DNA from: Treponema sp.
Lineage (GTDB): Bacteria > Spirochaetota > Spirochaetia > Treponematales > Breznakiellaceae
Assembly (NCBI GenBank): GCA_009786675.1
Contig: WQRP01000087.1
Coordinates: 1,068-6,689 of the forward strand
DNA: 5,622 nt
Direction: 5' to 3'
Below are positions 1 to 5,415 of the stretch, piece by piece. A program made the position numbers and the translations under genes. The number at the start of each line of letters is the position of its first letter. The stretch's first letter is position 1. The notes beneath the pieces were generated by a model. The model was not told the origin of the DNA. It ran no database searches and saw only the letters and a program-made list of their open reading frames with translations.

Positions 1-1
1 C

Positions 2-175
2 CTGCCGATACGCTTCCTGGACGTGTCCGCGCACGAGGGCACGGTCGTCATGCGCGGCACGGCCAACTCGCAGGCGCTGGTTGACACCGCCCTTAGCCTG
101 GCCCGCGAGGCGGCCAGCTCGGCGGACGTGCGCAACGAGATGCAGGTTCTGCGGGAATACAGGGCGATACCGTAA
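2..175 (+). CDS. C-terminal end of a BON-domain-like protein (5' partial)
   Basis: The frame is open from the window edge and ends at TAA 173-175, giving the last 57 residues of a protein whose start lies outside. The visible part reads as one beta-alpha-beta unit: a strand pair around EGTVVMRGTA, a helix around ALVDTALSLAREAA, then a valine/asparagine strand (DVRNEMQVL). This order, with a glycine in the strand turn, an alanine-rich helix and a V-x-N-x-x-x-V ending, resembles a BON domain, which in other proteins is a periplasmic or membrane-associated module. No catalytic residues or membrane segments are visible here. A strong terminator follows 5 bp after the stop, so this is the last gene of its transcript. 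The reading frame is secure; the family assignment is tentative because the N-terminal part is missing. Confidence 0.6.
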   Translation: MPIRFLDVSAHEGTVVMRGTANSQALVDTALSLAREAASSADVRNEMQVLREYRAIP

Positions 176-180
176 AGACC

Positions 181-225
181 AAAGGTGCCCGAAAAGGCCG
201 AAAGCCTGCCCGGGCACCTTTTTTT
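181..225 (+). terminator. Rho-independent terminator, possibly bidirectional
   Basis: An 11-bp perfect stem (181-191 with 211-221, core AAGGTGCCCG/CGGGCACCTT) has an inner AGGC/GCCT hairpin in its loop and is followed by a T run through 225. It begins 5 bp after the BON-like stop. The PilZ gene converges from the other side and stops at 232, so the same hairpin may also end that transcript, although its T tract on the minus strand (TTTGGTCTTT) is poorer. Confidence 0.9.
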
Positions 226-231
226 GGCGGA

Positions 232-1008
232 CTATCTAAGCTCTATGTCCATTTTGGACTGCAGGTTATGCTGGATGTACTTGCGTATCTTGGTGCGGAC
301 CTCCGAATCGGTGCGCTGGGAGAACAGCAGGACGTAAATCTTTTCCCTGCTGTCCATGCGCGATCCAAAAAGAATCCCGTCCACCTTGATGCGGCTCGTC
401 TGCAGAATCATCTGCACGTCCTTGACCACGGCGTTTTTGGCGATCTCCGGATTCCCGTCCAGGGTAAAGGATACGCCAACCACGCTGATGTCCTTTATTT
501 TGCCGTTTATGAAGGAGCCTTCCAGGGGAAGGTTTATCGTGGCGTTGGCGTCCCCCTCGATGGTCGCGCGGATGTACTTTCGGCGGCCCTTCGCCCCTAT
601 CTTCCGCAGGATTTCCACGATCTCCCTTAGGCTTTTTTCCAGGTCGAACCTTAGTATGGTGTAGCCGCAGGCGATTTTTAGGGAATTAAGGTATTTGTCC
701 TTTAGTTCCTCGTTACTGTCGGAAGTTATAATGCCGATGGAAACCGACTTGGTATCGGGGGCGGCCATTACCGCCCTGACCCAGGTTTCCCATTCCTTTT
801 CGGGCATTTTCTCGTTAACGTCCACGAAAACAATAGAGTCGGGGTATTTCCTAAGCACCCGCCTGAGCGTATCCTTGTTGTGGGTTATATAGACCTCGTA
901 CTCGTGCTGAATCAACTCAACAATGATACTGTTTTGCATCACGGCGGTGGGCAACAGAAAGAATATTTTCCTGCCCGTTATCGCCGCGTTATTGGTATCG
1001 TTATCCAT
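232..1008 (-). CDS. PilZ-domain protein with N-terminal receiver-like domain
   Basis: The protein has 258 residues from ATG 1008. Residues 1 to about 138 alternate strands and helices like a CheY receiver (first strand RKIFFLL, third strand SIVFVDV), but the usual acidic pair after strand 1 is absent, so phosphorylation is doubtful. The C-terminal part is a PilZ domain, the family that binds cyclic di-GMP: R143-x-x-x-R147 (RKYIR) followed by D173-x-S-x-x-G178 (DISVVG), the two canonical ligand motifs, both intact. No membrane segment or signal peptide is seen, so it is probably a cytoplasmic c-di-GMP effector; its output partner is unknown. Two longer in-frame starts exist (ATG 1026, TTG 1044), but they overlap a near-consensus promoter whose -35 box is that TTG, so I chose ATG 1008. 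No Shine-Dalgarno sequence precedes it. It lies 53 bp downstream of the hydrolase gene on the same strand. Confidence 0.9.
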   Translation of the reverse strand: MDNDTNNAAITGRKIFFLLPTAVMQNSIIVELIQHEYEVYITHNKDTLRRVLRKYPDSIVFVDVNEKMPEKEWETWVRAVMAAPDTKSVSIGIITSDSNEELKDKYLNSLKIACGYTILRFDLEKSLREIVEILRKIGAKGRRKYIRATIEGDANATINLPLEGSFINGKIKDISVVGVSFTLDGNPEIAKNAVVKDVQMILQTSRIKVDGILFGSRMDSREKIYVLLFSQRTDSEVRTKIRKYIQHNLQSKMDIELR

Positions 1009-1015
1009 GTGTGTG

Positions 1016-1044
1016 ATTATAGACATGAAAGCGAAAAATGGCAA
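1016..1044 (-). promoter_or_regulatory. Sigma-70-type promoter of the PilZ gene
   Basis: On the minus strand TTGCCA (1044-1039) is followed after exactly 17 bp by a perfect TATAAT (1021-1016). Seven bases (CACACAC) separate the -10 box from ATG 1008, so transcription should begin at or one base before the start codon, giving a leaderless mRNA. The promoter gives PilZ its own transcription independent of the upstream hydrolase gene. Confidence 0.7.
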
Positions 1045-1061
1045 GTATCGATCCGGGCTCC

Positions 1062-1742
1062 CTATCGGCGGAACTCTTCCCTGATTGAGGTGTTCCGGCC
1101 GTGCCCGGGGTACACCTTTGTGCCGGCGTCCAGGTTGCCCAGGCGATCCAGCGAGGCCGAAAGCAGGGCCTGGTTCCCCCCGGGCAGGTCGGTGCGGCCA
1201 TAGCCGTCCCTAAAAAGGGTGTCTCCGCTAAAGAGCGTCCCGGCTTTCCCGTCCCAAAGGCCGATGCTCCCCGGGGTGTGGCCTGGCAGGTGCAGGACGG
1301 TGAAGAGCCCTATGGTATCACCCTCGGCCAGAATTATGTCCGCTTCCGGCATGTCCTGCCACAGCGCGTCTATGTACGCGGAATTTCCCCCCGCCGCGTT
1401 GAAGGTGCGGCAATGGGCGGAATAGGAATCCACCCCCAGGTACTCCGCGTCGGCGGCGTGGATGGCGATTTTCGGCAACCGGTCGTTTCGCCTTCGGTAT
1501 TCCCCGGCAAGGGTCGGCACCGCGGCGACGTGGTCAAAGTGCCCGTGTGTAAGTATAATGTAGGCGGGAAAAAGATTGAGCTTGTCCAGGAAGGCGACGA
1601 TGCGGTTGCCCTCGTCTCCGGGATCTATTACGGCGCAGGGGGCGGGACCGTCCGTTCGTCCGGCTGGCTCGTCCAGGGGGTATATCCAGCAGTTGGTGGC
1701 GATGCCGCCGACTACAATCCCGTTCACTTTTTTTTCCAGCAT
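1062..1742 (-). CDS. Metallo-beta-lactamase-fold hydrolase, glyoxalase II-like
   Basis: The protein has 226 residues and the full metal-binding set of the metallo-beta-lactamase superfamily: THGHFDH at 65-71, H155 in LPGHTPGS, D174 in FSGDTLF and H214 in YPGHG. These ligate one or two metal ions (Zn, sometimes Fe) and activate water. The short C-terminus and lengths between motifs fit the small glyoxalase II-like (YcbL-type) hydrolases, which cleave thioesters such as S-lactoylglutathione or related compounds; the large helical C-terminal domain of classical glyoxalase II is absent, so the true substrate is open. No signal peptide is seen; it is likely cytosolic. A loop rich in A/P/G at 26-36 is a small insertion. 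The ATG at 1742 has no good Shine-Dalgarno, but TATTAT lies 6 bp upstream. It is divergent from the membrane gene and upstream of PilZ, separated by 53 bp holding a PilZ promoter. Confidence 0.93.
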   Translation of the reverse strand: MLEKKVNGIVVGGIATNCWIYPLDEPAGRTDGPAPCAVIDPGDEGNRIVAFLDKLNLFPAYIILTHGHFDHVAAVPTLAGEYRRRNDRLPKIAIHAADAEYLGVDSYSAHCRTFNAAGGNSAYIDALWQDMPEADIILAEGDTIGLFTVLHLPGHTPGSIGLWDGKAGTLFSGDTLFRDGYGRTDLPGGNQALLSASLDRLGNLDAGTKVYPGHGRNTSIREEFRR

Positions 1743-1747
1743 GGAGG
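1743..1747 (+). promoter_or_regulatory. Shine-Dalgarno GGAGG of the membrane-protein gene
   Basis: GGAGG lies directly next to the divergent hydrolase start codon (1740-1742). It is 9 bp before CTG 1757, a normal spacing, but 24 bp before TTG 1772, too far. It is the main reason for preferring the unusual CTG start. Confidence 0.5.
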
Positions 1748-1748
1748 A

Positions 1749-1754
1749 ATAATA
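1749..1754 (-). promoter_or_regulatory. Possible -10 box for the hydrolase gene
   Basis: TATTAT (5 of 6 to consensus, minus strand) ends 6 bp before the hydrolase ATG at 1742. The best -35 at 17 bp is TAGCAA, only 3 of 6. If used, the transcript would start at the initiation codon, which would explain the missing Shine-Dalgarno sequence. This is weaker than the PilZ case. Confidence 0.3.
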
Positions 1755-1756
1755 CC

Positions 1757-2908
1757 CTGAGACCTCTTGATTTGCTAGTGATTGCCGGCCTGGTTGTCCT
1801 TTGGTACGGCCTTGTGCCGGTGGCGGGCGCGCTAATCAAACGATACAAATGGTCCAAGTTCAGGAGCCGCTTTAACGGGTTCCGCCTGCGCCCAATTATG
1901 GACAACCGGGCCTACTGGCGAATGGAAGCCGGGGGCGACGTCTTCCGGGTTATCGGCGAGGTTGAATCCGTGACGGATAGGCAGGTTCTCTGGGTTCGCA
2001 GCGGGGGTATGCTGGTCCCGGTTTTCCTGAAAAACGCCGAAACCTATCTTCTGCCGATGCAAAGCGAGGGCATTCCCGATCCGGGCGACGAGGCCCCGGA
2101 AAAGATTAGGTGGGAAAAGGTCTCGTCGCTTACCGAGGGGACAAAGGTGTTTGTCGGCGGGCGCCTGTCGCACCAGGAGGGGCGATGGAGCTTTGTTTCC
2201 ACAAAGGACAGCCCCCTTATGGTGATTTTCTACGACGGCCCCGACCATTCCCTTGCGGCGAGAACGGCCTGGGCGGGACGTCACCGGGGCGAGTACTTTA
2301 ACCAGGCGACGCCCTACTCGCTGATAATCGGCGCACTGTGCCTTCTTTTTATCGCGGCGTTTTTTCTTCAGCGCCCCGCGTTCCGGCCGACGGTAATAGT
2401 TTCGGTCGTCGCGATATTCCTGCCCCTTTTTCCCCTGGTGCCGCCGGGTCTTTTGTTCACGATGGTATACCGCCACCTCGCGTGGAGGGCCAGGATTCTG
2501 CGGGCCTACGGCGACCTTGCCAAACTGCCCCTTTGTTATTTTACCCAGGAAAGCGACGGTTCCCCGCGTCGCGGAAAGCACGTTCTTTCCGACGGCGAGA
2601 CGTACGGGTTTGTCTGCAGCGCGGAACTTCCGCCGGAAGTGCACGAGGGCAAGATACCCATGCTGATACCCGAGCTTGGCGGCGACAACTGGTACATTTT
2701 TGGGACGGTACTCCCCAGCGATCTGCTGCCTTTCCGCCCCAAGGATCCTTTTGCGACCTTTGGAGTCCTGCCCGGCAATCCCTGGGAGCTTTCCCGGCGC
2801 TGCACGGCAAAGGCCTATGCCATGGAAACGGTTGCCTGGCTTGTGCTGTTGGCAGGGATAGCGTTAAACGTCTTCTTCCTGCGGCTGATCCTTTTCCTGC
2901 TGATCTGA
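1757..2908 (+). CDS. Multi-pass membrane protein of unknown function
   Basis: I do not recognise this family. The product has 383 residues from CTG 1757, or 378 from TTG 1772. Order of parts (CTG numbering): a membrane anchor at about 6-26 followed by a basic stretch (KRYKWSKFRSR); a soluble beta-rich domain at about 60-160 with short strands and glycine turns (GEVESV, LWVRSGG, KVFVGGRL), which suggests an OB- or SH3-like barrel; two hydrophobic segments near 187-204 and 211-238, the second proline-rich; a second soluble region at 239-356; and a last membrane segment at 358-383 reaching the C-terminus. No catalytic motif stands out. The CTG start is favoured by a well-placed GGAGG and adds residues M-R-P-L-D, a conventional positively charged N-terminus; no ATG is available in this frame nearby. 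Its 3' end overlaps the RNA-binding gene by 45 bp. The frame is secure because of its length and coherent domain/TM pattern. Confidence 0.8.
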   Translation: MRPLDLLVIAGLVVLWYGLVPVAGALIKRYKWSKFRSRFNGFRLRPIMDNRAYWRMEAGGDVFRVIGEVESVTDRQVLWVRSGGMLVPVFLKNAETYLLPMQSEGIPDPGDEAPEKIRWEKVSSLTEGTKVFVGGRLSHQEGRWSFVSTKDSPLMVIFYDGPDHSLAARTAWAGRHRGEYFNQATPYSLIIGALCLLFIAAFFLQRPAFRPTVIVSVVAIFLPLFPLVPPGLLFTMVYRHLAWRARILRAYGDLAKLPLCYFTQESDGSPRRGKHVLSDGETYGFVCSAELPPEVHEGKIPMLIPELGGDNWYIFGTVLPSDLLPFRPKDPFATFGVLPGNPWELSRRCTAKAYAMETVAWLVLLAGIALNVFFLRLILFLLI

Positions 2909-3535
2909 ATCGTCGGGCGACGACTCGGCGCTATCCTCGGTTGCGTCGCCTTCCTCGTCCTTTTTGGATTTCGCGTAATTTACCACCAGCGGCCTTCCCC
3001 GAAAGACGTACTCGTTCAGCGCCTCTATGATTGCCTCCGCCACGGTATCCCGCACCTGCACGAACGAGTAGTTGTCAAATATGCGTATCGCCCCGATATC
3101 GTCCTTTGGGATGGCGGTTTTTGTGTTCAGCAGGCTTAGAATCTCGCGCGGGGATACCCGGCGGCTTCTGCCAACGCTGAAAAAGAGCCATTTCGAGTCC
3201 TTGTCCGCCAGGGGATAGCGTTGGGGATCGGTTCCGGGGCCGTCGCCCGTGGCGGGGCCTCCCGTCTTCGCCCTGCGGGAGCCGTTCTTTTCCGGCTTGG
3301 CGGGACCGTTCCGCCGCTGCCCGAAGGCATTCTGGTCGAGCAGGCGTGGGCCTTTCCCCTGCTCCACAAGCATGAGCAGGTAGGCTGCCACCCTTGACCT
3401 GTGGAACAGCGAAACCTCTTTCTTGAATAGGGCGTGGTATTCGTCGAGCAGCCAGGGATCTACCTCGGACTTGATTTTTTCCGTAATCTGGGCGACGACC
3501 CTCCGTGTTTTTTCGATGTCGATACGTGAATTCAT
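2864..3535 (-). CDS. Stand-alone DbpA-type RNA-binding domain protein
   Basis: The protein has 223 residues. Residues 115-188 match the RNA-binding domain found at the C-terminus of DEAD-box helicases of the DbpA/CsdA group: WLFFSVGR, VSPREILSLLN, IGAIRIFDNYSFVQV, then AEAIIEALNEYVFRGRPLVVNYA. That RRM-like fold binds structured RNA, in DbpA a 23S rRNA hairpin. The helicase core (DEAD, SAT and other motifs) is wholly absent. Residues 1-60 are helical, 61-112 a basic, glycine/proline-rich linker (RRNG, SRRAK), and 190-223 a strongly acidic tail. It is therefore an RNA-binding protein or helicase partner, probably cytoplasmic; its target is unknown. ATG 3535 has purine-rich AGAGG motifs 4 and 10 bp upstream and a plausible promoter. 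The last 14 codons lie antisense to the membrane-protein gene. Confidence 0.88.
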   Translation of the reverse strand: MNSRIDIEKTRRVVAQITEKIKSEVDPWLLDEYHALFKKEVSLFHRSRVAAYLLMLVEQGKGPRLLDQNAFGQRRNGPAKPEKNGSRRAKTGGPATGDGPGTDPQRYPLADKDSKWLFFSVGRSRRVSPREILSLLNTKTAIPKDDIGAIRIFDNYSFVQVRDTVAEAIIEALNEYVFRGRPLVVNYAKSKKDEEGDATEDSAESSPDDSDQQEKDQPQEEDV

Positions 3536-3571
3536 TTTTCCTCTGCCTCTTGTCTAAGCCTCTGCCAGCAT

Positions 3572-3599
3572 GTTATCACAAACCCCAGAGATTGTTCAA
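3572..3599 (-). promoter_or_regulatory. Probable promoter of the RNA-binding protein gene
   Basis: Minus-strand TTGAAC (3599-3594) and GATAAC (3577-3572) are 16 bp apart, and a TG two bases before the -10 gives an extended -10 form. The predicted start near 3565 leaves a leader of about 30 bases carrying the AGAGG ribosome-binding sites before ATG 3535. Confidence 0.45.
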
Positions 3600-3641
3600 C
3601 GGGGGAACGCGGGCATATTGCAATTTGCTCTTTTTACATGC

Positions 3642-3645
3642 AGGA
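3642..3645 (+). promoter_or_regulatory. Shine-Dalgarno AGGA that decides the thioesterase start
   Basis: AGGA is 7 bp before ATG 3653, the normal spacing. The upstream in-frame ATG at 3638 has only pyrimidine-rich sequence before it, so 3653 is the likelier initiation site. Confidence 0.6.
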
Positions 3646-3652
3646 TTATAGC

Positions 3653-4429
3653 ATGAAAAAGTTGGCGGTATGGTCGGAAGACTGCCTGGTACGGTTCAAC
3701 GCAATCGACAGATCGGACACGATGACCCTAAGTTCGGCGTTTAATTTTTTTCAGGAGGCGGCGGTAAGCCACGCGCAAAACCTGGGGGTTGGCCGCGAGG
3801 CGATGGCGCGGACCGGCCAGGTGTGGATCCTGTCTCGCATGTCGGTCCAGGTCGACAGGCGGCCGAAATACAGCGAGACCGTGAACGTGCGCTCATGGCC
3901 CAGGAGCTGGGAAAGGCTTTTCGCCGTTCGCGATTTTGAGATCCGCGACGCCCAGGATCGGCCCGCAATCCGGGCAAGAAGCTGCTGGATCATAATCGAC
4001 ATAGAAAAACGCCGCCCCGTGCGCCCGCAGACCTTGATGGAGAGCCTCCCCCTAAACGACGGCCTGGACGCGCTGTCTTTCATGCCGCCCGGCCTGGTGG
4101 AGCGTTCGCCCATGCAAAAAAGCGTGGAGCACAAGGCCCTGTACAACGACGTGGACTACAACGGCCACGTGAACAACGTCAGCTATATCCGCTGGATCGA
4201 AAACGCCGTGGATCCGACCCTGCTCGAACAGGCGCGGCGGAGCCGTCTGGACATTAACTACATGAACGAGGTGCTGCCCGGCGAGATCGTGGACCTATGG
4301 TCAACGGGCATTGAAGCGTCCGCCCAAGAGGCCGACTCGCCCGCGCCGTCCCACGCCCAGGCTTTCGAGGGAAAAAAGGCCGGCGGCAACCAGTCGGCGT
4401 TCAGGGCTGAACTGCGCCTGTGGCTTTAG
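3653..4429 (+). CDS. Acyl-ACP thioesterase (FatA/FatB-like, bacterial)
   Basis: The enzyme hydrolyses the thioester of acyl-acyl carrier protein and releases free fatty acid in the cytosol. It has 258 residues from ATG 3653 (263 from ATG 3638) and two hot-dog halves. The N-terminal half has the AFNFFQEAA helix and GQVWILSRM strand. The second half has DVDYNGHVNNVSY, containing D168, N170 and H172, which correspond to the Asp-Asn-His catalytic set of plant FatB, and then NYMNEV with E206 at the position of the FatB glutamate. The residue equivalent to the FatB cysteine is valine (V207), consistent with that cysteine being dispensable. Residues 223-247 form a polar, alanine/proline-rich loop inserted before the last strand (AELRLWL). 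The gene is divergent from the RNA-binding protein gene and convergent with the Rpn gene, 35 bp away. Chain-length preference cannot be read from sequence alone. Confidence 0.9.
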   Translation: MKKLAVWSEDCLVRFNAIDRSDTMTLSSAFNFFQEAAVSHAQNLGVGREAMARTGQVWILSRMSVQVDRRPKYSETVNVRSWPRSWERLFAVRDFEIRDAQDRPAIRARSCWIIIDIEKRRPVRPQTLMESLPLNDGLDALSFMPPGLVERSPMQKSVEHKALYNDVDYNGHVNNVSYIRWIENAVDPTLLEQARRSRLDINYMNEVLPGEIVDLWSTGIEASAQEADSPAPSHAQAFEGKKAGGNQSAFRAELRLWL

Positions 4430-4464
4430 GGGGGAGTGGGGGAAGGCGCGTTCCTGTAGCCCTT

Positions 4465-5379
4465 TCACTGGCCGGTGCTTGAGGCGGTTTCAGTCCCGGT
4501 AAGCTCCCGCCGTAGGTCCTCCACGGTGTACCCCTTGTCAAGAAGGGCCAGAAGTTCCTTGCGTTTTTTTTCCACGCCGATTCCCATGCCTTCCTCGCGT
4601 CCCCTCTCAAAGCCCTCTTCCTCGCGGACTTCCAGCGCCGTTTTCATGTCCCACTCATTTGCAAGCATATTAATCTCCTCTTGGCTCATATTTTCCCAGA
4701 ACTTTTTCAGCAGGTTGGCGTCCTTGCAGTCCTGGATCGCCAGCCTGATTGCCTTCATCATCGCTTCCTCGCCACCAGGCTTTCCGCCTCGCGCCACGAA
4801 TTCCTTTTCGTGCACCCTTACCTGGAACACGAAATGGGCGTAGCCTTTCAGTTCTTCGCACGCTTCCAGTATACTACTATTTTGGCCTTCGTTGACATTG
4901 TAAACGTCGATTTCCAGTTCCAAAGTAACGCGGTCGAAGCCAGAGACCCGCTCGAAAGAATCGGACAACCGCATCTTTTTGTGGTTTGGAAACGGGGCGG
5001 TGCTGTTCAGAAGGACGATGAACCTTGGGCGGGCGTGCTTGACCAACGCCTGCCTGTACACGGCCTTTTTGTCGTTTACCCCGTTCTCGAACAGGCGGCA
5101 GACGTACTGGAGCATCCGGTAGGGCATATTGTAATTGATTGTCGATTGATGCTCCGCGACGACTACCAGGCTGCGGTTTATCAGAAACGAAAGGTCGTTT
5201 TTCCGGGGCGTCCATAGGGTTTCGCCCAGGGTATTAATGGTGATCTCGGTGTCATCCACGCTGTAGTTCGTGCCGTGCACGGCATTGTAAAGGGCAAGGG
5301 CCGATTTTTCGTTGCCAAAGATTGATCTGAAAAGGCTGTCTTTGTAGGCCATAGGGTTGCATAGTATCGCTTTTGGCAC
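4465..5379 (-). CDS. Rpn-family PD-(D/E)XK nuclease / putative transposase
   Basis: The protein has 304 residues from GTG 5379 and appears complete. The N-terminal half is the PD-(D/E)XK nuclease-like domain of the Rpn (recombination-promoting nuclease) family: D62 in KNDLSFL, then E76-H-Q78 in VVVAEHQST, an E-x-Q in place of E-x-K as usual in this family, followed by MPYRMLQYVCRLFE. The middle is helical; the C-terminal end has the typical charged glycine-rich stretch (EEGFERGREEG) and a short helix ending LRREL. Family members such as Escherichia coli RpnA cut DNA and raise recombination; despite the transposase label no inverted repeats flank this gene. No Shine-Dalgarno sequence precedes GTG 5379 or the alternative ATG 5352; I kept GTG because relatives, as I recall them, also carry NP before YKDS. 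Lower-GC sequence flanks its start. Function beyond the domain is inferred. Confidence 0.88.
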   Translation of the reverse strand: MPKAILCNPMAYKDSLFRSIFGNEKSALALYNAVHGTNYSVDDTEITINTLGETLWTPRKNDLSFLINRSLVVVAEHQSTINYNMPYRMLQYVCRLFENGVNDKKAVYRQALVKHARPRFIVLLNSTAPFPNHKKMRLSDSFERVSGFDRVTLELEIDVYNVNEGQNSSILEACEELKGYAHFVFQVRVHEKEFVARGGKPGGEEAMMKAIRLAIQDCKDANLLKKFWENMSQEEINMLANEWDMKTALEVREEEGFERGREEGMGIGVEKKRKELLALLDKGYTVEDLRRELTGTETASSTGQ

Positions 5380-5415
5380 GGTGTGGGAAGGGGAAAATTA
5401 ATTTCCGCGCAATGC

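Noticed and set aside
1101..1760. Long plus-strand ORF of 219 codons opposite the hydrolase gene
   Set aside because: The minus-strand frame carries all metal-binding motifs of a known family; the plus frame is a GC-driven shadow with no domain.
1832..2644. Minus-strand ORF of 270 codons opposite the membrane-protein gene
   Set aside because: Highly basic, low-complexity product without domain; the plus frame shows coherent membrane and soluble segments.
2338..3030. Plus-strand ORF of 230 codons in another frame
   Set aside because: Arg/Pro-rich translation typical of an out-of-frame reading; it crosses two real genes.
3594..3608. GTTC-N7-GAAC as an SOS-type operator between the divergent genes
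   Set aside because: Four-base arms in the wrong orientation for the CGAAC-N4-GTTCG box, and one arm is part of the -35 of the RNA-binding gene.
4429..4447. G-rich run after the thioesterase stop as a G-quadruplex or terminator
   Set aside because: It has only two long G tracts, and no stable hairpin with a T run follows.
4681..5217. Plus-strand ORF of 178 codons opposite the Rpn gene
   Set aside because: The Rpn frame has the conserved nuclease motifs; this one has none and no start signal.
4465..5379. Rpn gene as an insertion sequence
   Set aside because: No terminal inverted repeats or target duplication are visible around it; the transposase label is only a family name.
5350..5389. TTCCCA-17-TACTAT, 8 bp before ATG 5352, as a third leaderless promoter (Rpn)
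   Set aside because: Only 4 of 6 in each box, and recalled relatives keep NP before YKDS, favouring the upstream GTG start; too weak to claim.
5392..5406. Inverted repeat GGAAA-ATTAA-TTTCC upstream of Rpn
   Set aside because: Five-base arms in AT-rich sequence are easily found by chance; no known operator matches.
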